Source: Algoriphagus sp. PAP.12
Lineage (GTDB): Bacteria > Bacteroidota > Bacteroidia > Cytophagales > Cyclobacteriaceae
Reading direction: 5' to 3'
DNA length: 64,000 nucleotides
Assembly: GCF_026652115.1 (NCBI RefSeq)
Contig: NZ_JAPPSQ010000003.1
Span: 1 to 64,000 of the forward strand
Shown: positions 11,411 through 20,120 of the stretch, piece by piece
Layout: each line of letters starts with the position of its first letter
How positions within the stretch are numbered: position 1 is the first letter of the stretch
Translations under genes and position numbers: made by a program
The notes under the pieces: model-generated
The model's database searches: none
What the model was told of the DNA's origin: nothing
What the model saw: only the letters and a program-made list of their open reading frames with translations

Positions 11411-11414
11411 ATTT

Positions 11415-12065
11415 TTATGAATCTTTGAGCTGATCCATGTCATAACGGAAGATGGGAGAGATGTTGTCGAAATCAGGCTTGATTGTGACTAACTCCTTTA
11501 CAAGTCCATCTTTGAGTCCATACACCCATCCATGAATTTCCGGGGCTTTTCTATTCGCCCAAGCTTTTTGGACAATGGAAGTTTTGATCAAATCCTGACA
11601 TTGCTCAATGACATTTACTTCGACTAGTTTATCTACTTTATCTGCATGTACCTCAATAGCGTCAATCTCTGACTGATGTTTGGAATAGACTTCTTTGATG
11701 TTTCTTAGCCATTTATTGATCAAACCCAAATGATTCGGGGTCAATGCAGCATCCACACCACCACAGCCATAATGACCACAAACTATAATATGTTCCACTT
11801 CCAATACTTCAACTGCATATTGAAGAACAGAAAGCATATTCAAATCTGTATGGACCACCATATTGGCGATATTTCTATGGACAAAAATCTCACCTGGATC
11901 AGTTCCGGTAACTTCATTTGCAGGAACTCTACTATCCGAGCATCCAATCCATAAAAATTTGGGCTTTTGTTGTTTGGCTAATCTTTGAAAAAATTCCTTG
12001 TCTACTTCTACCATTTCTTCAGACCAAGCTTTGTTTTGGAGAAGTAGTTTTTCGTATGGATTCAT
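11415..12065 (-). CDS. can: beta-class carbonic anhydrase
   Basis: A 216-residue zinc enzyme that interconverts CO2 and bicarbonate in the cytoplasm. Zinc ligands C42, H98 and C101 and the D44-R46 dyad are visible in WIGCSDSRVPANE and IIVCGHYGCGGV. Length and motifs match E. coli Can-type enzymes. Its ATG overlaps the upstream sulP stop as ATGA, showing translational coupling. The pairing suggests the transporter delivers bicarbonate (or another anion) and the enzyme balances it with CO2. Confidence 0.95.
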   Translation of the reverse strand: MNPYEKLLLQNKAWSEEMVEVDKEFFQRLAKQQKPKFLWIGCSDSRVPANEVTGTDPGEIFVHRNIANMVVHTDLNMLSVLQYAVEVLEVEHIIVCGHYGCGGVDAALTPNHLGLINKWLRNIKEVYSKHQSEIDAIEVHADKVDKLVEVNVIEQCQDLIKTSIVQKAWANRKAPEIHGWVYGLKDGLVKELVTIKPDFDNISPIFRYDMDQLKDS

Positions 12066-13606
12066 ATAGTTTTGTTCAGGTTAAAATTAAATCCTTCTAT
12101 AGTTACAGTAATATTTTTATCAGGAGAGCTATCTATGAAATCATTTAAAACCTCCTGAATATCATGATCAATAAATCTAGCTTTTGTAGCATTTAGAATC
12201 ACTTCACTACCTGAAGGGATTTCTGATAATTTTTTCATCAAAGGGGCCTTGTTCAGGAATGACACGTCTTTTTGAAGCTTTACCAGGTAGCTACCTTTCA
12301 GCTCAGTTACGATGACAGACCGTTGATAATTCGTTCTGATCACAAAGAATATCCCGAAAATCATTCCGATACCTATCCCCACCAAAAGATCCGTAAACAA
12401 GATCGCAATTACTGTAACGATAAAGGGTAAAAACTGATTGATACCTTTTTTATATTCATTGATAAAAAGACTTGGTTTGGCCAATTTATATCCTACCACA
12501 AAAAGGACTGCAGCAAGACAACTTAATGGAATTAAATTTAAAATGCTTGCAATCCCAATAACCAAAACCAATAACAATACCCCATGCAAAATAGCCGAAA
12601 GTTTAGTTTTTGCCCCTGAATTAATATTTGCTGAGGTTCTAACAATTACTGCAGTCACAGGTAGGCCACCAATCAATCCTGAAACAGTATTCCCAATTCC
12701 TTGCGCAACCAATTCCTTAGAAGAAGGAGATAACCTTTTGTAAGGATCCATTTTATCTCCGGCTTCTAAGCAAAGCAAAGTTTCAATACTTGCGATTATT
12801 GCTATTGTAACTGCAATAATCCAGAATTCAGGACTTGTTAGTAATCCAAAATCCGGAAAAGTGACTAATCCGCCTAAAGAAGTCAAACTATCCACTACTG
12901 GAATACTTACCAAATGCTCTCCGTCCAATTGCCAAGAAGTTATAAAAGTACCATAGAATTGATTGATCAATATCCCACCAATGACTGCCCAAAGCGCTCC
13001 AGGTATTAATCCCAGGACTTTATGATTTTTGATTTGAGGTCTGTCAAAAAAGAGAATAATTCCCAATGAAATTAAAACTATTGGTATTGCACCCGGACTG
13101 AAGTACTTGAAAGCATACCAAATTTCGGTGATCGTATTATGTGAATCAGCTTGAAGAAAAGTTTCATCTCCCATTGTATCCTTATCATAACCCAAGGCAT
13201 GAGGAATCTGCTTCAAAATCAGGATCAAACCAATTGCTGTAAGCATCCCTTTGATCACGGAATGAGGGAAGTAGTAGCCCAAAACACCTGCCTTTAAGAA
13301 ACCCAAAATCATTTGGATTAACCCAGCTGCAACAACTGCGGCAAGAAACAATTCGAAAGTCCCTAATGAAGATATTGCATCAAGTACAATGACTGTAAGG
13401 CCTGCAGCAGGTCCACTTACACTAACATGTGAACCAGAAAAAGAACCGACTACTATTCCACCAATGATTCCTGCAATCAGTCCTGACATAGGAGGAGCAC
13501 CGCTAGCAATAGCGATTCCCAAACAAAGGGGGAGAGCAACTAAAAATACAACAAGACTCGATTTTAAATCATATTTCAGATTCGAGCCAAAAAGGGAATT
13601 ATCCAT
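12062..13606 (-). CDS. SulP-family anion transporter (probable bicarbonate or sulfate permease)
   Basis: A 514-residue inner-membrane transporter with about 11-12 hydrophobic segments and a short C-terminal STAS-like domain (about 430-514, with VILNATKARFIDHDI). The SulP signature region is seen in SVSGPAAGLTVIVLDAI near residue 60 and in SKELVAQGIGNTVSGLIGGLPVT near residue 300. It is fused by overlap to a carbonic anhydrase gene; SulP-carbonic anhydrase pairs are usually assigned to bicarbonate uptake. Sulfate remains possible. It is transcribed after the arginine operon but separated from argH by 100 bases and a hairpin. Confidence 0.88.
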   Translation of the reverse strand: MDNSLFGSNLKYDLKSSLVVFLVALPLCLGIAIASGAPPMSGLIAGIIGGIVVGSFSGSHVSVSGPAAGLTVIVLDAISSLGTFELFLAAVVAAGLIQMILGFLKAGVLGYYFPHSVIKGMLTAIGLILILKQIPHALGYDKDTMGDETFLQADSHNTITEIWYAFKYFSPGAIPIVLISLGIILFFDRPQIKNHKVLGLIPGALWAVIGGILINQFYGTFITSWQLDGEHLVSIPVVDSLTSLGGLVTFPDFGLLTSPEFWIIAVTIAIIASIETLLCLEAGDKMDPYKRLSPSSKELVAQGIGNTVSGLIGGLPVTAVIVRTSANINSGAKTKLSAILHGVLLLVLVIGIASILNLIPLSCLAAVLFVVGYKLAKPSLFINEYKKGINQFLPFIVTVIAILFTDLLVGIGIGMIFGIFFVIRTNYQRSVIVTELKGSYLVKLQKDVSFLNKAPLMKKLSEIPSGSEVILNATKARFIDHDIQEVLNDFIDSSPDKNITVTIEGFNFNLNKTI

Positions 13607-13619
13607 AGATGTGGGTTTA

Positions 13620-13652
13620 TTGTTGAGGACGGGAAAAACCCATCCTCATCAA
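13620..13652 (-). terminator. hairpin between argH and the SulP gene
   Basis: On the minus strand TTG-A-TGAGGATGGG pairs with CCCGTCCTCA-A-CAA around a TTTTT loop (one T-G pair, one A-A mismatch). There is no following T-run. It may terminate the arginine operon or act in the SulP leader. Confidence 0.5.
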
Positions 13653-13706
13653 AAATAACTTTATCTAAGATAATTAAAACCTGAAAATTAGTAAAGAGGG
13701 ACTATT

Positions 13707-15041
13707 TTAATGGATCAGCTTATTAAAGGCTTCATCGATTTTGCCAAATTGGAATGCTTGAATAGCTGAATCAAGTTTTCCTTGGATCTCAGGAAGGTTC
13801 AAATTTCCAATACTTCCTTCATGGCTATGCTTCAACTGACTTTGATCAGGGTTGAAATCATCTTTTTCAATATCCAAACCTACTTTTTTGTAAGCATCTC
13901 TAAACGGCATGCCCTCCAGTACCAAGTCATTTACAACTTCTACTGAGAACACATGCTTGTAAAAAGAATCTTTAAGAATATCCGATTTGATCTGGATTGA
14001 CTTCAACATGAAAGTAGTCATCTCAATACAAGATTGAAGAGAATCTATTGCTGGGAATATTTCCTCTTTCAACAACTGAAGATCTCTATGATATCCTGTA
14101 GTAGAATTCGTCAATAGAAGTGCTATCGTATTTGGAACTGCCTGAATTTGATTGGTCTTAGCTCTAATTAATTCAAATACATCAGGATTCTTTTTATGAG
14201 GCATGATACTGGAACCGGTCGTCAATTCATCTGGAAATTTGATGAAACCGAAATGTTGATTCATGAACAGGCAAACATCATCGGCAAGTCTATTGAGTGT
14301 TCCAGCCATTCCAGCAACTGCAAAACCTAAGGTTCTTTCAGTCTTTCCACGGCTATTTTGAGCATTGATTACATTATGATGTAAGTCAGCAAATCCCAAA
14401 AGATTGGTGGTCATTGTTCTATCCAATGGAAAACTAGAGCCATAACCGGCAGCTGAACCTAATGGATTTTTATTGCTTAAATCAAAAGCTGCCTTCAATA
14501 AGCCTAGATCTTCACTGATCCCTTCTGCAAAAGCCCCAAACCATAATCCAAAAGAAGAAGGCATGGCCAATTGAGTATGCGTATAACCCGGCATCCAATC
14601 TTTTTTATGCTTTTCTGCCAATTCAAGAAGTAAGGTGGTCAATTCAGTACTTGCTTCCACCAAACCACGGATAGCAGCTCGGTAATACAGTTTCAAATCC
14701 ACCAAAACCTGGTCATTTCTACTTCTACCGGAATGAAGCTTTTTACCAACATCCCCATATCGCTCTGTCAACAGGAACTCTACTTGGGAATGCACATCCT
14801 CAACTCCTGGCTCAATTACAAATTTTCCAGTTTCAATTTCCTGGTAAATCTCTTTGAGTCCTTTTTGAAGAATCTCATTTTCCTCTGTCGTTAGCAATCC
14901 AATTTTGGCCAACATGTGAGCATGAGCCATAGAACCTAAGACATCAAAGGGAGCAAGAACCAAATCAAATTCCGGGTCTCTACCGATAGTAAAGGATTCA
15001 ACTTCTTTTTTGCTATCGGTGGCTTTTTGCCAGATTTTCAT
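13707..15041 (-). CDS. argH: argininosuccinate lyase ArgH
   Basis: A 444-residue member of the fumarase/aspartase superfamily that splits argininosuccinate into arginine and fumarate, the last step of arginine synthesis. The signature GSSIMPHKKNPD is at residues 276-287, and HSGRSRNDQV at 103-112 carries active-site residues. It is the last gene of the operon, 4 bases after the argE-like gene. The family length is about 460, so it is complete. Confidence 0.95.
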   Translation of the reverse strand: MKIWQKATDSKKEVESFTIGRDPEFDLVLAPFDVLGSMAHAHMLAKIGLLTTEENEILQKGLKEIYQEIETGKFVIEPGVEDVHSQVEFLLTERYGDVGKKLHSGRSRNDQVLVDLKLYYRAAIRGLVEASTELTTLLLELAEKHKKDWMPGYTHTQLAMPSSFGLWFGAFAEGISEDLGLLKAAFDLSNKNPLGSAAGYGSSFPLDRTMTTNLLGFADLHHNVINAQNSRGKTERTLGFAVAGMAGTLNRLADDVCLFMNQHFGFIKFPDELTTGSSIMPHKKNPDVFELIRAKTNQIQAVPNTIALLLTNSTTGYHRDLQLLKEEIFPAIDSLQSCIEMTTFMLKSIQIKSDILKDSFYKHVFSVEVVNDLVLEGMPFRDAYKKVGLDIEKDDFNPDQSQLKHSHEGSIGNLNLPEIQGKLDSAIQAFQFGKIDEAFNKLIH

Positions 15042-15045
15042 GAGA

Positions 15046-16128
15046 TTATAAATTTGAAGATTTTAAAGAGGCGTATTTTTCAAGGAGCTGAACGTATCCA
15101 GTTATTCCTTTTTCTATTTCATCCAAATAAATGAATTCATCTGCAGTATGAGAACGTGCAGAATCTCCGGGGCCGATTTTGACCGAAGGAAACGGGATCA
15201 AGGCCTGATCTGAAAGAGTAGGGCTTCCATACTTTTCTAAGCCCAATTCATCAGCTACTTTCAAAATCAAATGACCCTTGGGTACATGAGAACTTTGAAG
15301 TCTCAAAGATCGTGGCGTCAATTCTGCTGAAAGACTATTGACCAATTCTCCCAAAGCCTCTTCCAACGTATATGCATCTGTTACCCGAACATCCAAAGTG
15401 TATTCACAAAGATCAGGAACTACATTATGTTGGCTACCCGATTGGATGATGGTGGCAGATACTTTGGTTTTACCCAAAAAAGGCGAAACTCGATCAAATT
15501 TGAAGTCACGGATTGTGATCAAATCATCCAAGGCTTTATAAAGTGCGTTTTCTCCTTCCTCACGTGCTGCATGACCAGCTTTTCCATAAACTTTGGCATC
15601 GATGACCATCAGGCCTTTTTCTGCCACAGCTAGATTCATCAAAGTTGGCTCGCCAACGATGGCTAATTCAGGCTCAGGTAATTCTGAAATAACATGTGCA
15701 ATTCCGTGTGCCCCAGAAATTTCTTCTTCAGCAGAGGCAATCATGATCAAATTAAATGGAAGATCAACTCCTTTGAAATGAAGAAATGCGGCAATCAAAG
15801 AGACTAATGGACCTCCTGCATCATTGGAACCTAATCCAAAAAGTTTTCCTTCTTCAACTATGGCTTGGAAAGGATCTTTGGTATAGCCGACATTTGGTTT
15901 AACAGTATCATGGTGAGAATTCAACCAAATGGTTGGTTTGGAAGGGACAAACTTGTTGGCAAAAGCCCAAATATTATTGCCTTTTCGCTTAATATCTACA
16001 TCTCTCTCAATGAAAAACCTACTGATCAGGGTGGCTGTATCTTCTTCTTTTCTAGAAAGGGAAGGAGTTGAAATCAAATCCTTCAAAAGCTCAATAGCAT
16101 CCTGAACAATTCCTGTTTGTATTTCCAT
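15046..16128 (-). CDS. M20 metallohydrolase, probable N-acetyl/N-succinyl-ornithine or -citrulline deacylase (ArgE-like)
   Basis: A 360-residue dinuclear zinc amidohydrolase. Metal ligands are visible in NSHHDTVKP (H72, D74), GSNDAGGPL, ASAEEEISGAHG (catalytic and metal glutamates) and VGEPT. In the Bacteroidota pathway carbamoylation occurs on acyl-ornithine, so the natural substrate here should be the acyl-citrulline that the neighbouring ArgF' makes. Its start overlaps the argB stop by one base (TAATG) and it sits 4 bases before argH. The acyl group is not readable from this protein. Confidence 0.88.
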   Translation of the reverse strand: MEIQTGIVQDAIELLKDLISTPSLSRKEEDTATLISRFFIERDVDIKRKGNNIWAFANKFVPSKPTIWLNSHHDTVKPNVGYTKDPFQAIVEEGKLFGLGSNDAGGPLVSLIAAFLHFKGVDLPFNLIMIASAEEEISGAHGIAHVISELPEPELAIVGEPTLMNLAVAEKGLMVIDAKVYGKAGHAAREEGENALYKALDDLITIRDFKFDRVSPFLGKTKVSATIIQSGSQHNVVPDLCEYTLDVRVTDAYTLEEALGELVNSLSAELTPRSLRLQSSHVPKGHLILKVADELGLEKYGSPTLSDQALIPFPSVKIGPGDSARSHTADEFIYLDEIEKGITGYVQLLEKYASLKSSNL

Positions 16129-16928
16129 TAATATAGATCGTATCTGTGTCGTTCGATGATAGTCCCCGATAGTTTGCCTTTGATGGAAAGTAATAAGTTT
16201 TCAGCTTTTCCGATCCACACATTATGTACTCCTTTTTGAAGTGCTTCGAATGCATTGTCCAATTTTGGAATCATGCCTGAATGAATCACATTCTCCTTTC
16301 TCAATTCAGCATAGATATCTTCATTGATTCTAGGAATGATAGAATTTTCATTCTTTTCATCCAATAGAACTCCGCTTTTGTTAAAGCAGAAATAAAGATT
16401 CACTTGATGCTCTTTTGCCAAACTAGTAGCTAGTGCAGAGGCGATGCTATCAGCATTGGTATTCAATAATTGTCCCTTTTTATCATGGGTGATTGCACTC
16501 AAAACTGGAACTAAATCAGCACTTAACAAATGCTTGATTAAATCAGTATTAACTTCCTGTATATCACCAACAAAACCATAATCAATTCCTTTGACAGGAC
16601 GCTTTTTTGATCGGATAATATTTCCATCGGCACCACTCATTCCAATTCCATTCACATGCAATGCCTGCAATTTGGCTATGATGTTTTTATTGATTAAACC
16701 GGCATAAACCATGGTTACTACATCCAAAGTATCTTTGTCGGTAATCCTTCTTCCATCAACCATTTCTGGCATTACGCCTAAAGATTCACCAAATCGGGAA
16801 GCCATAATTCCTCCTCCATGGACCAAAATTTTATGTCCAGGAAATTTGGCAAACTGTCCCAAAAACTCATCAAGCTTTTCAGGAAAGTCAATCACATTGC
16901 CACCGATCTTGATAATACTAATCTTCAT
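16128..16928 (-). CDS. argB: acetylglutamate (acylglutamate) kinase ArgB
   Basis: A 266-residue amino-acid kinase that phosphorylates the gamma-carboxylate of N-acyl-glutamate. It shows the N-terminal nucleotide/substrate motif IIKIGGNVID, the glycine-rich LVHGGGIMASRFGES and the IGMSGADGNII segment. The start is the ATG 11 bases after the argF' stop. The set with argC, argD and argF' identifies it as the arginine enzyme. It lacks the N-terminal helix typical of arginine-inhibited hexameric kinases, so direct feedback by arginine is less likely (inference). Confidence 0.93.
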   Translation of the reverse strand: MKISIIKIGGNVIDFPEKLDEFLGQFAKFPGHKILVHGGGIMASRFGESLGVMPEMVDGRRITDKDTLDVVTMVYAGLINKNIIAKLQALHVNGIGMSGADGNIIRSKKRPVKGIDYGFVGDIQEVNTDLIKHLLSADLVPVLSAITHDKKGQLLNTNADSIASALATSLAKEHQVNLYFCFNKSGVLLDEKNENSIIPRINEDIYAELRKENVIHSGMIPKLDNAFEALQKGVHNVWIGKAENLLLSIKGKLSGTIIERHRYDLY

Positions 16929-16939
16929 AATAAGGGTAC

Positions 16940-17905
16940 TTAAAAATTGCTGTCCAACAAGTGATTGATCACAGATTGGGCAGCGTATATTCTATTTTCT
17001 GCTTGCTTTTGTACCAATGAACGCGGTCCATCCAACATTTCATCAGATAATTCCACATTTCTTCTTACAGGCAAACAATGCATAATTTTAGCATTTGGAG
17101 CATTTTTCAAATGATCCTCTGTCAACATCCAAGAGGTATCCGTGCAATGGATTTTGCCATAATCCTGAAATGAAGACCAGTTTTTCACATAAACAAAATC
17201 AGCCTCTTCCAAGGCTTTGGATTGATCATACTCAATTTTAGCACCTTTGGTAAATTTCTCATCCAACTCATAACCTTCAGGATGAGTGATTGTCAGATCA
17301 TGTTCCATTCCCGCAGTCCATTCTGCAAAGCTATTGGCAACAGCATGAGGAATCGCCTTGATATGAGGAGCCCAAGTCAAAACAACTTTTGGCCTTTTGC
17401 TTTCAACACTATGCTCATGTATGGTAACTTGATCTGCCAAACTCTGAAGAGGATGTCTGATTGCAGATTCCAAGCTGACGATAGGAGTACCGGTGTATTT
17501 CATAAACTGACTAATCACGTAATCATTGATGTCATTTTCCTTGTCAGTCAATGTAGGAAAAGCCCGGATAGCCAAAATATCAAAATAAGTCCCTAAAACA
17601 CCTGCAGCATCCTTGATATGCTCGACGGTGCCCTGATTCATAATAGCTCCTTCTTTCATTTCCAAAGCCCAACCTTCTTTGTCCATATTCAAGACGATAG
17701 GTTCCATACCAAGATTTTGAGCTGCGATTTGAGTAGAAACTCTAGTTCTCAAAGATGGATTTAAGAAAATACATCCAATCCTTTTTCCTCGACCTTTTGT
17801 GAGATCTGCACGGGGATTGGCTTTGAAATAAAGAGCATCCTGAATGAGTTGTTCACCTAATGCCTTGGAGTCGAATTGTGTAAAGTGGGTAATTGAAGAA
17901 TTCAT
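16940..17905 (-). CDS. argF': N-acyl-ornithine carbamoyltransferase (ArgF' type)
   Basis: A 321-residue carbamoyltransferase of the acetyl/succinyl-ornithine subfamily, giving N-acyl-citrulline from N-acyl-ornithine and carbamoyl phosphate. The phosphate-binding motif is FLNPSLRTRVST; HPLQSLAD and HCLPVRRN are also present. I start at the ATG at 17905 (MNSSITHF); the 20 upstream codons overlap argD. At the position that separates the characterised enzymes (Pro90 in the B. fragilis succinyl enzyme, Glu92 in the Xanthomonas acetyl enzyme) this protein has valine (V94 in NQGTVEH), so acetyl versus succinyl cannot be decided by that rule. Confidence 0.92.
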   Translation of the reverse strand: MNSSITHFTQFDSKALGEQLIQDALYFKANPRADLTKGRGKRIGCIFLNPSLRTRVSTQIAAQNLGMEPIVLNMDKEGWALEMKEGAIMNQGTVEHIKDAAGVLGTYFDILAIRAFPTLTDKENDINDYVISQFMKYTGTPIVSLESAIRHPLQSLADQVTIHEHSVESKRPKVVLTWAPHIKAIPHAVANSFAEWTAGMEHDLTITHPEGYELDEKFTKGAKIEYDQSKALEEADFVYVKNWSSFQDYGKIHCTDTSWMLTEDHLKNAPNAKIMHCLPVRRNVELSDEMLDGPRSLVQKQAENRIYAAQSVINHLLDSNF

Positions 17906-17910
17906 CAAGT

Positions 17911-19044
17911 TTATTTGCTGAGGATTTCCTTTAGGGCTACTAAAAACGAATTTAACTGATTCCATTCAATGGACAAGGGTGGAAGCAAACGAATCGTTTC
18001 CTTTTTTGAGGCTGAACCAGTGAAAATTTTGTATTTGTTCACTAATTCAGATCTTACAGGTCCTGCTTCGCGATCCAGATCAATCCCAATCATCAAACCA
18101 GTTCCTCTAACTTCCTTCACTCCAGGGATTGTTTTAAGCTCTGCAATCACTTTCTCACCAAGCTCCTGAGAATTAGTAATTAAGTCCTCTTGTTCCATCA
18201 CTTCCAAGACAGCAATACCAGCTGCACATGCCAAATGATTTCCTCCAAAAGTGGTACCCAAAAGTCCATAGCTAGCTTGGAATTCAGGAGAAATCAACAA
18301 ACCTCCTATTGGAAATCCATTACCCATTCCTTTTGCCATGGAAATCAAATCTGGATTGATTCCTTCTACATTTTGGAAAGCAAAGAACTTACCTGTACGT
18401 CCAAATCCAGACTGAACCTCATCCAAAATCAATTTTGCATCATATTGGTTGGCCAAGTCAGCCAAACCTTTTAGAAAGGCTGGAGAGGGAACTTGAATCC
18501 CACCAACTCCTTGGATTCCTTCAATGATGATTCCAGCTATGTTTCCCTCTTTCAAAGTTTTTTCCACTGACTCCAAATCTCCAAAAGGAAGGATGTGAAA
18601 ATCCTCGCGAGCATTACAAGGAGCGACAATTTTGGGATTGTCCGTCAATGCAACGGCACCTGATGTTCTACCATGAAAACCACCTGAAAAAGCGATGAAA
18701 CCTGGCTTTCCAGTTGCAAACGAGGCCATTTTAATGGCATTCTCATTGGCTTCAGCACCGGAATTACACAGGAATAATTGATAATCAGGAAGGCCTGAAA
18801 GCTCACCTAATTTAGTGGCATAGTCTTTTTGGATAGGAATCTGAATGGAATTCGAATAAAATCCCATTTTGTCCAATTGGTCTTTGATCCGCTTCACATA
18901 GTGAGGATGGGTGTGACCAATGGAAATAACTGCATGACCTCCATAGAGATCTAAATATTCTTGACCATTCTCATCCCAAAGTTGAGCACCTAGCGCTTTG
19001 TCAATAGTGACTGGAATGAGAGGATATACATCAAATAATTTCAT
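17911..19044 (-). CDS. argD: acyl-ornithine aminotransferase ArgD
   Basis: A 377-residue class III PLP aminotransferase that forms N-acyl-ornithine from the semialdehyde with glutamate as donor. Motifs are YLDLYGGHAVISIGHTHP, NSGAEANENAIKMA, ILDEVQSGFGRTG and, with the PLP lysine, MAKGMGNGFPIGG. Length is typical. It ends 5 bases before argF' starts. It is separated from upstream argC by about 107 bases of AT-rich sequence with GAATT-like repeats, the longest gap in the operon. Confidence 0.94.
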   Translation of the reverse strand: MKLFDVYPLIPVTIDKALGAQLWDENGQEYLDLYGGHAVISIGHTHPHYVKRIKDQLDKMGFYSNSIQIPIQKDYATKLGELSGLPDYQLFLCNSGAEANENAIKMASFATGKPGFIAFSGGFHGRTSGAVALTDNPKIVAPCNAREDFHILPFGDLESVEKTLKEGNIAGIIIEGIQGVGGIQVPSPAFLKGLADLANQYDAKLILDEVQSGFGRTGKFFAFQNVEGINPDLISMAKGMGNGFPIGGLLISPEFQASYGLLGTTFGGNHLACAAGIAVLEVMEQEDLITNSQELGEKVIAELKTIPGVKEVRGTGLMIGIDLDREAGPVRSELVNKYKIFTGSASKKETIRLLPPLSIEWNQLNSFLVALKEILSK

Positions 19045-19151
19045 TTTGAATTACGATTTAAGAATTGGAAAATAATGAATTCCGAATGATGAATTTTGAA
19101 TAGCGATTGATCATCACTCAAACTTGATTCTAGCGTCTAGATTCTAATATC

Positions 19152-20120
19152 TTAGAATGCTATACTTTTCAGATTCAAGCCCATCCTCTGATCCAACCCA
19201 AAGGCCAAATTGTAATTCTGTACTGCCTGCCCAGAAGCTCCTTTCAAAAGGTTATCAATTGCAGAATAAACCACTAATTGTCCAGCTTCTTTTTGAACAT
19301 AGACAATGCATTTATTGGTGTTTACAGCCTGCTTCAAATCAATATCTTTCTTAGAAACATGAGTAAAAGCAGCATCTTTATAAAACTCTTCATACGCTTG
19401 AACAGCTTCTTCCTCAGTTCCGTCAAATGGGAAGTAAGCAGTCACCCAAATCCCACGGGAGAAATTTCCACGATAAGGGACAAAAAGCAATTCTGAATCA
19501 AACTCCTGGTTCAATTGTCCAAAAGTTTGCTTGATTTCCTTCAGGTGCTGATGGGTGAAAAGCTTATAAACAGAAAGGTTTCCTGTTCGATAGCTGAAAT
19601 GGGAAGTTTCTGCCAACTTTTTACCAGCTCCTGTACTACCGGTCGTTCCTGAAATATGTACAGCATCTTTAACCCATCCTTTAGCAATAGCCGGAGCCAA
19701 AGCCAATTGGATACCGGTCGCAAAACAGCCTGGATTTGCAATCTTTTTTGCAGTCTTGATCTTTTCAGCATTTACCTCTGGAAGACCATAGACGAAACCA
19801 TTGCTTTCATCACGGAAATCTGTCGATAAATCAATGACCACAGTGGTTTCTGGGAAGGAGTGCTCTTCTAGAAACCCTTTGGTTTGACCGTGTGGCAACC
19901 CTAAGAAAACAGCGTCTATTCCTTCTGTTTGTACTTCATCTTTAAATACAAGACCACAGTCCCCAATCAAATCAGGGTGTACTTCTGAAACAGTTTTTCC
20001 TTTTTGGCTATTTGAATGCACATAAACCAACTCACAGGCTGGATGATGAACCAATAATCTTAAAAGTTCTCCTCCAGTATAACCTGCAGCGCCTATGATT
20101 GCTGTTTTGATCTTAGTCAT
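19152..20120 (-). CDS. argC: N-acetyl-gamma-glutamyl-phosphate reductase ArgC
   Basis: A 322-residue NADP-dependent enzyme that reduces the acyl-glutamyl phosphate to the semialdehyde. The Rossmann motif AIIGAAGYTGGELLRLL opens the protein and the catalytic cysteine is C132 in NPGCFATGIQL. LFTHQHLKEI contains the conserved histidine pair of the family. Its start overlaps the argG end by 8 bases. A small perfect hairpin (ATTCTAA / TTAGAAT) sits across its stop codon. Confidence 0.94.
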   Translation of the reverse strand: MTKIKTAIIGAAGYTGGELLRLLVHHPACELVYVHSNSQKGKTVSEVHPDLIGDCGLVFKDEVQTEGIDAVFLGLPHGQTKGFLEEHSFPETTVVIDLSTDFRDESNGFVYGLPEVNAEKIKTAKKIANPGCFATGIQLALAPAIAKGWVKDAVHISGTTGSTGAGKKLAETSHFSYRTGNLSVYKLFTHQHLKEIKQTFGQLNQEFDSELLFVPYRGNFSRGIWVTAYFPFDGTEEEAVQAYEEFYKDAAFTHVSKKDIDLKQAVNTNKCIVYVQKEAGQLVVYSAIDNLLKGASGQAVQNYNLAFGLDQRMGLNLKSIAF

